This document shows positions 11,025-20,900 of a stretch of DNA of 64,000 nucleotides, piece after piece. The DNA is taken from assembly GCF_036588685.1 (NCBI RefSeq), contig NC_086375.1, positions 52,026,955 through 52,090,954 on the forward strand, in the 5' to 3' direction. The first letter of the stretch is position 1; the number at the start of each line of letters is the position of its first letter. A program made the position numbers and the translations under genes. The DNA comes from Mytilus trossulus. Lineage: Eukaryota; Mollusca; Bivalvia; Mytilida; Mytilidae. Below the pieces are notes generated by a model. That model did not search any database. It was not told the origin of the DNA and saw nothing but the letters and a program-made list of their open reading frames with translations.

Positions 11025-13664
11025 CTGTAAAAAATAAAAAATAAATGTCAAAATATTATCATCTAAAAAAAGTTCCCGTCAAGAAAGCTGATACTTGGAT
11101 AATTCGTACCGTATTGAAAATTGGATTTATGAATTAATTATTAATTAAAGAATCTTGACAATAAATCATTCTCTAATGTTTCGCATTACAGGTTTTAAAA
11201 TCATAAAAAGTTTCTGGTAAAATTTTATGGAAACTTATGAAGGTTTGACAAAGTTGTTGATGTCTAAAAAAACTTTAACCCAAGACTGTATCTCAATATT
11301 GACTGCAAACGAAACCATAAGACATAGACATAGACATAAGACATAAAGCTGAAGAGCTTTTGAAACCGCTTTGTTATTAAGCAGTAAGATACAACAAAGG
11401 AAGAAATACAAATTTTGCGATGGACAATAAATTGTTATCATGGAAAAGCTTTTGTCCAAGTTTTTCGAATTACAGGAAGGTTTTGAAACGTTATTGATGT
11501 GAAAAATAACTTTAACCACATACAATACCTAAATATCGACGACGACGGCGGAATGTTGGATAATTATGTCTCACTTTCACGACAAAATCTCACAGGCTCG
11601 AAAAGAGGAGATCGGTAGCACAATTGACAATGAGACAGATTTTCTCCATAGACCAAAGGGCAAAGATGTGAACAATTATTTATCACCGTACGCTGGCTTT
11701 AACACTGATCCATGGATGATGATATAAACCCATACCGTAATCTAAATATAAAATTTATAAATCAATGTATACTTATTGGATTGTACATAGGAGAATACCA
11801 GCAGATACTTACATCACCTCTTTTGATTTTCTATTCGGGCCCTTGGTCTCCGCCGATTCTTTTATCACACGTGCATATCTAACGGTTTCTCCTACAAATA
11901 AGACATGATATACTCCTTGAAATATCACGTGGTCACATAAACACAAAATATGTATGATCTAACAATGCAGTCAATAATTTAGTATATAATAGGAATTAAA
12001 TTCAGTGTCATTTTGAAATTCATCTTCCAGAAGTTAAATTTTTTGGGCAAAAAACATTACGTTGAATTGGCCTAAAATAAAGTAAAGGAACTAAGCAAGA
12101 CCCAACCTCTTTATATATATTTTAATATATTTACAGTTAACATCCAAAGGTTTGATACACAAATTTTACACAGATATCTACATGGATTCTGTGCAATTAT
12201 ATTACAGTTCACGAAAAGGTTGGGTCTTGCATAATTCCTTTAATACTTTAGCCAAGATCTAGGATTTACTGATACTGGAAAGACTAAGCAATTCTAGCAC
12301 TAAAACATGAGATCAGATATGAGATATGAGAATCTACTGAAAGATATTTTTTAAATTATGTAACCCTGTAAGGAAAAGAGGCAGCTAAATTTGTTTAAAA
12401 AAATTAATTTAAAGGTTTGTTAGCAAAAATATCATAGGTTGAACATAAGATTCAACATACCGAATATTTGCAAGTATATGTATCCTTTTCTCGACCATGG
12501 TACAATCTTTAACACCATACAGAAGACTATAGCGAACAAAAGAAATGACAGAGACAATGTCTGAAAGAAAGAATTATTTTTTCATATTACCTTTGTACTT
12601 TTTGTAAAGTCAAACACATTCAGATTATAATAGAAAATCAATGTATGAAGCTTTCTTAAAGTAAAGTGTTGGGTTAAACGGGAGAATTGAGTACTTTTGT
12701 CCCACAACTTTTTTCTCCTTTGCTACGTTTGCGCTACCTGTTCGTATCATTTGCGCCAAAAATAAAAATATACGATTGCGACAATTAAAAGAATAATGAC
12801 TTTCCTCCTCCTTTATCCGGGCTTGGGACAGGCTGTTTACACTGGTGGATTTAAAGTCATTTGAAGTCTTTTTACTAGAATGCATTGAAAAATAAAACTA
12901 TGTACACTCGGAGAATTATATATAATATATTAAAGGCGGGAATTTGAAACTCATTATACACACAAACTCTGAGTTCTCATTCGCATATTTCCGTCATACG
13001 TCTTATATGATACAAAAAAAAGAAGATGTGGTTTAATATCCAATGAGAAAAGTCTCACAATAGCCCAAATGAAACTTGAAAAATTAACAATTATAGGTCA
13101 ACGTACTGCCTTTAACAATGAGCAATATCCAACTTGTTAATTGTTCATTAGATATCTTATGTGGTTTTCTTCTTCTTTCACCATAATCTTGTTCAAATTC
13201 AATTACGTGTAAATTTACAGTTTAAAACTGATAAAGAAATGCACAAACACAAATATATAATATTATTGCATAACAATGTTATTATTGTAACTGTTCATAG
13301 ACATACCTGCAACAAATCTGCAATGGTAGGACAAACATCACGTGGCTTTCCAAATATCCAGTGCAATAGCGTCCATTGCGGTTCTTCACTTAAAAGCAAA
13401 AAAAAATAATATATAGAAATTTAGTTCCACGTCTTGAATCTTTATTTTTTCCATATCAAACTATATTATAATAATTAAACTTTATGTGATCTTATTTCAT
13501 TTTATGAAATATGTTACTTACCAATTAAAATATGTCCACAATACCTTGAAAGACAGTATACCCATGGTGGTAAACGCCATAGCTTTACGAAAAAGAAACG
13601 TTGTTTCCAAGCATGCTACAAAGAACGTCACAATGCTCAAAGGTCTGCCAATCGTCCTTTGCAG
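10928..13664 (-). CDS. Multi-pass membrane protein, unidentified, 3' part
   Basis: Five minus-strand exons (in transcript order 13522-13664, 13307-13388, 12461-12560, 11813-11891, 10928-11024) keep phase at every junction and give about 166 residues. I do not recognise the family. Hydrophobic stretches are seen at 'LSIVTFFVACLETTFLF', 'AFTTMGILSFKVLWTYF' and 'TLSLSFLLFAIVFCMVLKIV', so probably three membrane segments. A basic flank 'PWSRKGYIYLQIF' and a charged tail follow ('ARVIKESAETKGPNRKSKEV', ending 'EILPRVATND'). The first exon found has an in-frame stop immediately before a weak acceptor 'cgttag', so either the gene begins there by splicing or it is truncated; earlier exons were not found, and the sequence beyond 13950 is repeat. 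It converges on DNPH1, with stop codons about 240 bases apart. Confidence 0.65.
11100..11760. other. Intron of the membrane protein gene with repeat-like sequence
   Basis: Two similar blocks ('gaaggtttgacaaagttgttgatgtc' type at about 11240 and 'gaaggttttgaaacgttattgatgtg' type at about 11475) and 'cgacgacgacggcggaatgt' at about 11537 suggest an old interspersed element. Nothing coding is supported. Confidence 0.45.
11813..11891 (-). CDS. Membrane protein gene, exon with basic tail
   Basis: Acceptor 'cttatttgtag' and donor 'GAT|gtaagt'. It encodes 'ETVRYARVIKESAETKGP' and 'NRKSKEV', a charged region that probably lies outside the membrane. Confidence 0.65.
12461..12560 (-). CDS. Membrane protein gene, membrane-segment exon
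   Basis: Acceptor 'ttctttcag' and donor 'TTCG|gtatgt'. It encodes the strongest hydrophobic segment, 'TLSLSFLLFAIVFCMVLKIV', followed by 'PWSRKGYIYLQIF'. Confidence 0.7.
13010..13110 (-). repeat. Interspersed repeat fragment, inverted
   Basis: The reverse strand reads as the end of the 'gtctcattggcac..accacatcttc' family ('agaagatgtggt', 'ccaatgaga' on the plus strand). Confidence 0.5.
13307..13388 (-). CDS. Membrane protein gene, loop exon
   Basis: Acceptor 'gcttttaag' and donor 'TTGCAG|gtatgt'. It encodes 'EEPQWTLLHWIFGKPRDVC' and 'PTIADLLQ' and joins both neighbours in phase. Confidence 0.65.
13522..13664 (-). CDS. Membrane protein gene, first exon found
   Basis: Donor 'AATTG|gtaagt' is strong. 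The upstream limit is set by an in-frame TAG that may itself be part of the acceptor 'gtcgttag'; the pyrimidine tract there is poor. It encodes 'RPLSIVTFFVACLETTFLF' and 'KVLWTYFN'. Confidence 0.5.
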
Positions 13665-13959
13665 CTAACGACTGTTGCTGAGATCTCGTATACTATTTAA
13701 TCCATCTCACTCCAATATTTTTCTTCTGTCAGATGTATCTCAAAAATGTTATGTTCACGCTTGTCACGCAACCAGTTCATTTTGGAACTCATTATATTGA
13801 AGGAACCACACCTTTCCCTAGGAGTTCACACTTAGATGAACATGGATATCAAAACGATTCGTAAATGAATGTATAAAACTTTTGATGTCTTGCATTAAAT
13901 ACACAAACTTAATTATTGCAGATACCTTTTTTATTTGTGTATTTGTAAAGAAATAATTT

Positions 13960-14540
13960 TCAATGCCAAATAAATGAATAAAATTGAGAACGAAATCGGA
14001 GAATGTGTCAAAAAGACAATTAAAAACCCGACCAAAGAGCATGAAACAGCTCAAGGCCACCAATTGGTCTTCAACACAGCGATAAAACTTAGTTTTCACA
14101 CATGGAGCTTGTCCCTAATCACTGATGGTAACTAGTTTAGAGAAACCGGACGTATTACTTAACGATACACATAACTAAACCAAAATTTAGAAGCATACAA
14201 GACTAAGAAAGGCCAAGGGGCAGTCATGACTTCGGACAGGCACAAAAATACGGGTTACCATGCATGTTTTGTAAGATATCAACCTTCCACCTATACCGCG
14301 TGCCACTGTGGAAAAGGTAACCGCAGAAACAAGCAAAATGATAATGATCAACATATGTAAACAATATGACGACTAGCAGTTACTGACATGCCGGTTCCAG
14401 ACCTCAACAGATTGAAGGATCATGTCTTCATCATATGAATATCAGGCACAATCCCGCCTGTTGGAGATTTAGTATCATACTATCATAAAATATACGCGAA
14501 GAACATAACCATATCATGCTGACAACTGGTTTTAAAAGAA
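13960..14540 (-). repeat. Inverted near-full-length copy of the 'ggtcgggttgttgtctc' family
   Basis: On the minus strand the block order matches 42560-43112, from 'tagtatgatac', 'ttcatatgatg' and 'ggaaccggcatgtcagt' to 'ggtcgggtttttaattgtc' and 'attctccgatttcgttctcaa'. It is diverged and accounts for a 93-residue reading frame on the minus strand. Confidence 0.8.
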
Positions 14541-14621
14541 ATGATAATACAACTTAAAAGAAAGATAGAAAGAAAGTTGTCCCAATTCCGAAAACAATTG
14601 GTTACTTCCGCCTGTTTGTAA

Positions 14622-14820
14622 AAAGGTATAAAAGCCAACTGAAAGTGAGCTCTGTGTGTATACTAGTTAACTTTTATAATTTAATAGAGTTGATGAAATC
14701 GTTTTAAGTTACATGTCCGAAAGTACCAAATTAACATGGCAGCCGTTTATGTAAACTTATATGCTGGGATAAGAAGATCACCACGGAAAGTTCAAACGAT
14801 TGATTCGAGATTTGGAAACT
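14622..14820 (+). promoter_or_regulatory. TATA-like promoter with short downstream frame
   Basis: A good TATA box 'gtataaaagcc' (TATAAAA at 14627-14633) is followed about 100 bases on by an ATG in strong context ('aacATGG', 14736). This opens 28 codons ('MAAVYVNLYAGIRRSPRK') ending in TGA, with no obvious matching exon downstream. It may be the start of an unseen transcript or chance. Confidence 0.3.
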
Positions 14821-15139
14821 GAAAATCCGTTAAGATTAATTATGGAAACAAAATTAACTACCCCAATGTGATTTACATTCTAACTGGTGTACAAGCTGTA
14901 AAAAAAAATTGGCATAAATAATTGTTTCGAATATTTATATACAGTAGATATAAAAATATCTTACCAATACTAATTTCTTATAGTTTGGCGTTACTCAAGG
15001 TCGTGTGTTTTTCGACTGTTTATCAGGTCTGTATACGAAATCATAGATGTACACATGATGTGCGTGTCCGGGGTTTTTTTTTGGTCTTTTTTCTGTGCTT
15101 TGTATCAATATATTGAGTTAAGTCATTTGTGATCGATTT

Positions 15140-15440
15140 GTAAGGTTTTTCTTATGTGTTGTGCTCCTTCACCACTGCCCAAAAAACTAGGGAAGGGTTA
15201 AGCGCTCAGAAACATATCCATGTCGCTGATACATTATTGTTTAGCGGTCCGATGAAGCCCGCCTCCGGGTGCGGGATTTTCCTGCTGCGGTTAAGACCTT
15301 TTTGTTGTTTTCCATTGGCATGGTCGGGTTGTTGTCTCATTTACACATTCCCGTTTCAATGTTCTGTTCTTTTAGTCATTCCACATTTCCCCTATTTTGA
15401 TATACTGATTTTTTTCTGGGAAATAATTTCCTGGAAAATA
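15140..15440 (+). repeat. Diverged 3' part of the 'ggtcgggttgttgtctc' family
   Basis: Contains 'cgcctccgggtgcgggattt', 'ttgttgttttcc', 'atggtcgggttgttgtctca' and 'acacattcccg' in the family's order. Confidence 0.75.
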
Positions 15441-15639
15441 TAGTGTAAGAAGCAAATTTTCCGGTCGAAATTTGATCCGGTGGAAAAAAATGTCACAGTA
15501 GTTGTTGTTATTTCTTCATCTGTGAAATTCTATCCGGGAAGTTAAACTATTGAATAGTTAAATACAAAAACTTAATGAATACAAATCATATTATGAAATA
15601 ATAAAAAATAGTGTATTTAATCAGTGGTCAAAAAATATT

Positions 15640-15671
15640 AAGGACGTATACTATGTTAGTTATACGTCCTT
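15640..15671. repeat. Perfect 11 bp hairpin
   Basis: Arms 'aaggacgtata' (15640-15650) and 'tatacgtcctt' (15661-15671) with a 10-base loop. It is isolated in AT-rich DNA, before a small open frame at 15707-15889 that I cannot support as a gene. Confidence 0.85.
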
Positions 15672-16149
15672 GAAAATATGTCTTAGATCATGGGGGGAAA
15701 ATCACATTGAAAATAAAAATTGAAACATATGAAACAAAACCGTTTCATAAGAACCACTGCCTCATCGAAAATATTTCTATAGAAGATGAATCATTCAAAG
15801 TACAATTAAAACACCTCTGTGAAATAGGAATAACAGCCGATAGAACTCATTACAAAACTATACACTACAAAGTGTTACAAATGAATTAAAGAAATATCAA
15901 AATTTAATTAACTCAGACTTCCATAAAACCAACAATATGCGTATACAATTTAGTATGATGTTATCTCATTGTTTGCTTTGGAATATAATGGTCTTGCATG
16001 GAACGTATAACTGGTAAAAATGTATTTGATTAACATGTGTATTTGGTCTTAAAGTGGCTAGTCTGTATAATTTTCTCGGGGCTATTCCGGACGCTCCGTA
16101 TACCTTTTAGTGACACCTAAACATTTTTATTTATTTTTTGTGAATCCGA

Positions 16150-16318
16150 AACTGTGGAATAACAGCAAAGTTAGCAAATGACGTTTCCGGTTTGAGTCAG
16201 TTTTTCGAGTTGGAAATTGAGAATGTAATTTGAAACGCTGATTACATTAAGTTTCCAATACGAACATTAGCATAGCTCCATTTAGAATATTTCTCTTCCA
16301 TAGCTGCAAGTTTGAAAG
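16150..16318 (+). promoter_or_regulatory. Possible promoter and 5' UTR exon of the IQCJ-SCHIP1 gene
   Basis: A CRE-like 'aatgacgtttccgg' (about 16178) and a relatively GC-richer stretch precede a good donor 'GAAAG|gtaaat' (exon end 16318). The first coding exon at 17771 has a strong acceptor, so at least one non-coding exon is needed upstream, and this is the best candidate. Only position and the donor support it. Confidence 0.25.
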
Positions 16319-16618
16319 GTAAATATATTGCATAATAAATTTCCTCATGTCGATATGTGGTCTTCTCTCATTTCTGTTGGGTCTCATTAGTCATTATAAC
16401 TGTTATAAATTAGCGATTAAAAGACTAAGTAAGCGGCGATAAGAAAAGAAATCACCGTCCGGGAATATTGGCCTCTTTTACTGTACGGGTCCGAACACAC
16501 AAAGAGATATACTAAACCAACTCTCACCTAGGGATAAACATTGCACATACCGTCATACGTAACCATGAGTCATGACATGGACTAAAAACAAATAAGGCTA
16601 GTATTCTCCCCAAGCATA

Positions 16619-16690
16619 ATTATCAGCTCGTTGATTGTGGCCATTATCAGCTCGTTGATTGTGGCCTTTATCAGCTCGTTGATTATGGCC
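16619..16690. repeat. 24 bp tandem repeat, three copies
   Basis: Unit 'attatcagctcgttgattg' plus 'tggcc', repeated at 16619, 16643 and 16667 with single changes. It makes a repetitive minus-strand frame that I do not call as a gene. Confidence 0.9.
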
Positions 16691-17770
16691 ATTATCAGGC
16701 AGAAGCAGCAGAAGAAGCCCTGAGAGCTCCACAGACCTGTGTCTATGGCTCATGCTAGTACAATGTAGGTGACTGGAGGGGTAAGTAGTTTTCCCCTCGG
16801 TCACTTTGCTTTGCCGGGTTGTTCACCATACTTGCTTTCTGTTGCTTTAAATTTTACAAATCAATGAAAATAGTGTTTCCAGCAGGATGTTTTTGGTCTC
16901 TTATGGCACCCTCTTGTGTTTTCTTGACGTCGTGCTCTATTAAGGGGAGAGAAAAATGATGTCATGCCCCTTTTTCATGGAAGTGAGTGAAATACAATGA
17001 CTGGATTTTGGGTTATAATTTTTGTAAATTTTCTGAGTCCCCAATTGAATTATCTGAAGAAACTAAGGATCGGAGGTCAGAATCATCCGAAACAGACTAG
17101 AAATGACAGAAAAAATCCCAATCCTTATGATAACAACTATGGACACATGAATGGCAGAGCTGACAAAAGAATATTGATCTCAAAAGGAAAAATTACACAT
17201 TTCACACTCACATTATGATTCTAACCATGTACTTACAAAATGTAGATTTTGGATATTGTACATGTACCATAATACTGTACATTTAGGTAAATGTCCAATT
17301 TAAAAAATTTCCGTTCTTGACTTCATTTTGTTCTATGACCACATTCATTTTGTTTCGCAAATCTATGCTGTGTCAAATATTCAATCACAATCAAAACCAG
17401 AGGTGTTTAAGCTTAAATGTAGTGTCCATACTTGCTCAACTGTACAGGGTTCAACCTCTGAGGGAAATCCAGTTTGCTGTCACACTGACATCCTCTTGTT
17501 GATGCTAGATTGGTGCGTTTTTTTGGTGTAAATTTATCAACAGGAATAAGAGTATGTACAATGTATCAAATAGATGGAAAGTATTCTAAAGAATAATTAA
17601 AAGGCTTTATCTGAATTACTGTAATGCCAATGCCCTTAGTACATTATAATCCTCCTTCATCTTGCTTAAAATCTCAGTATTAATAAAAAAAAATCTTCAA
17701 TATATATATGCATGTTATCACTGAGTATTTGTGTAGACATTTTGTTTTCTTTTTTCGTTTAGAATTTTAG

Positions 17771-17915
17771 ATCACCAGAAATGAATACTTCAATAAAAGA
17801 ACCAGGAGAGGTGTCTTACCCAAAGCTGAATACTGAGAGTGATACAACATTAGAGAAACCAGATCTAGAACAACTCAGACATGATAGATTGGAAAGGAAC
17901 ATAGAAGTTATGAAG
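17771..17915 (+). CDS. SCHIP1: IQCJ-SCHIP1 coding exon 1 (start codon 17781)
   Basis: Acceptor 'tttttcgtttagaattttag' shows that a 5' UTR exon lies upstream. ATG at 17781 opens 45 codons, acidic and polar, ending 'LERNIEVMK' at donor 'AAG|gtacaa' in phase 0. The frame is open for ten more bases to the acceptor, so an earlier start in an upstream exon is possible. Confidence 0.75.
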
Positions 17916-20900
17916 GTACAAAAATGTACACTTGTAATATATAGTAACTTGTTACAGGCTTTGGACTTGCTCATAAAACTGGCTGCAGGATGACTTATTC
18001 AAGGCCATACAAGGCCATATTAAATAATAGGTTTGTTCGCCCAAAAGCTACCTACCGAGAAAAAAGCTGTCTTCTCAAATTCTTTTATTGTCCTGAATAG
18101 TCAAATAGGCATGAAGACTAATGCGGGAATTTCTTGCTACATTGAAGACCTGTTGATGACCTTCTGCTGTTGTTTTTTTATTTGGTCGGGTTGTTGTCTC
18201 TTTGAAACATTCCCCATTTCCATTCTCAATTTTATAATAAACATCTGATACTTCAATTTCTTTTTTTGAAAAAAAAAAAAATGCCTACCTACCTACCCAC
18301 TGTCTCAACCTTTGGGTAGGGTTTGGGCAAACCAAAATATTTTTAAGTGGGGCCCAAGATACAAGAAAGTACATTTAAACAAAACATGCATGTATACACA
18401 ATTAAACAAAGTAATGCTTACATGTGATGATGATATATATGAATTATAACATTGTTTATAATTACAACATGAACAAGCAATGTTATTGACAAAACATAAG
18501 TCATTTTTGAAGCCACTGTGACATGGAAAAATTACATTTCTTAATCAATTTATATACTTAGGCCTATGGGAAACAACTCCTGATCGTTTTTATGATACTT
18601 TTGTATTTTTATACGACCTTAGAAATTAAAAAAAAAATGTTGTATATTGGTATGACATTGGCGTCGTCGTCCGAAGACATTTGTTTTTCACACTATAACT
18701 TTAGTATACGTAAATGGAAATCTATGAAATTTAAACACACTGTTTATGACCACAAAAGGAAGGTTGGGATTGATTTTGGGAGTTTTGGTCCCAACAGTTA
18801 AGGAATTAGGGGCCAAATAAGCATTTTCTTGGTTTTCACATAATATCTTTTGTATATGTAAACAGAAATCTATGAAATTTTAACACAAGGATTATGACCA
18901 CAAAAGGAAGGTTGAGATTGATTTTGGGACTTTTGGTCCCAACAGTTTATGATTTTTAGTATGTGAGTCTACTATGATAAATTGCAGATTAAAGTATATT
19001 TGGTTTCACTCTGTAGATTATTATTAAAATTACAGACTGAAAAATTCTTGAAAATAACAATTATATGGAAAAAAATTTAAACGCCTTTACATGTGGAGCT
19101 GACTTCTAGTATTTGATTCTATGATGGTTGGTTACAGATATAGTTTTTCTTTACATTTGGTTCCATTTCACTGGTTTTGGCCCATCACTCCTCATAAGAC
19201 AATAACAATTTGATAAAGTTGATTATGAATTATCTCCCTTACACTGTGCTAGTTTCTAAATAACAAAAGAGTTAATGAGGTCAATTAAAATATATTTATG
19301 TATTTGTGTCTGTTAAATCATTGCTGATTTCATTTTGTGATTTAATGAAACAGGAAAGTTTCTCTACTTCTGTCAAAATATCAGCAAATTGTCGGGAGTT
19401 TAATTATGGGATAGTCTTTCTTGATGTATTTTTATGTGATTTTTCCTTAAGCTCAAGCATAGACATTGTACTGGTAATTGGTTGCAATAAGTTTCTGTAT
19501 CATCCTTTATTTCATAACTAGCTATAGAGCCTAATAATTTCTGTATAAATAAGAATCATGTTGTTGTGTAATGACACATTATCCTTAAAATGATGTTTTG
19601 TTTTACAGGCATTTAACCCTGCAATTACTAAAGTACTTTTTCCTGGAGTAAGTATAATATTTATAAGATTGTAATAAGGAATTGAAAATATCAGATCATG
19701 AGATGGAGGAAATGTTGTTGTACATTATTATCATGTAAGATGAATAGAGTAGTGTTTTCCCATGAGGGTGCCACCATGCATCAACTTTAGACCCACATCT
19801 TTTCCAACTTTGAAATGCCATATTACTTTGTATAAGCCACTATACATGTTTTTCAAGATTTACTATCCCTTTTCTTTTTTTCAATTCCCCTATCCTTTAA
19901 AAAAAAAATCATGAAAACCTGAAAAAGGGCTATTTAAAGAAATTTTTGTTACATGTATGATCTTGCCAGAAATGAAACATGGAAATATTTAAAAAAAAAT
20001 TTAAAAAATCAATTTATTAAAACTAGTAAAAAACGATGGCATCCTGAGTGTATTAACTGTTCTGCAGAAAAAGTTAAATGGAAAAAACACTTCCATTAAT
20101 GCACATAAATATCTCTGTTTGTCAAATTTTCTATTCATAATATCGGAAGTACATGTACATTGTAGTAAAAGAGTTAAATACTGGTTTAGTATTTTCAATA
20201 ATTAGATACTGATCTATATGTTCAGTTGTAACCAAAACGTTCATTTTAATCAAACAGATCATCCCTTTATAATATATCTTTAATTTGAAGCAATTTCTTT
20301 TAAATTTATATTACTGGATGGTACTGGATAGTGAATACATGTATAAGTTTGGTAATATATTTTAACTTCCCTGTTGCCCCAATAAAAGTATCAGTGAGAC
20401 TGATGAATGTCTCCTGTCTTCAGGAAAGTTGCCAGTCTGAAAAACAAAACTGATAAAACTATTGCCAAGTAAAGTTCATTTTATTGCTGAAACAATAAGG
20501 GAAAGTTCAATTTTTTTATTAGGATGATGCCCAGTGAAATTGTATTCATTCCAGTAAATACTGCACATTCAGTAAACCATTAAACAAATTAGTTGAATCT
20601 ATATTTCTTAATTCTTTCAGGAGAAGAAAGAAGAAAACTATTTAGAGCACTGTGCAACATGCATACAAAGACATTTCAGAGGCTATCAGGGTAGAAAGAA
20701 ATATGTTGATCTACTTTACCAACAATTTTCTCAGGTAATTATTAACTTGAAAGGATTGTAAAATAGAAATTGTCTTCAAACATTCATATTATAACAGCAC
20801 ATTACTTTACTTTTTTGGCAATAAGAAATGTTCTTTTCAATAATAGCAAAACATAGAGTTATCTACCTTGAAGTTATATTAATAAAATGATATAAGGGAT

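Noticed and set aside
12625..12885. 86-codon minus-strand frame between membrane-protein exons
   Set aside because: The phase-correct exons on each side join directly, and this frame is not needed and shows no family features.
13818..14099. 93-codon minus-strand frame
   Set aside because: It lies in an inverted copy of the 'ggtcgggttgttgtctc' repeat; the frame follows the repeat consensus.
15707..15889. 60-codon plus-strand frame
   Set aside because: AT-rich, no splice signals or known motif; length is expected by chance.
16598..16804. 68-codon minus-strand frame with repeated 'GHNQRAD'
   Set aside because: Comes from the 24 bp tandem repeat; no splice or homology support.
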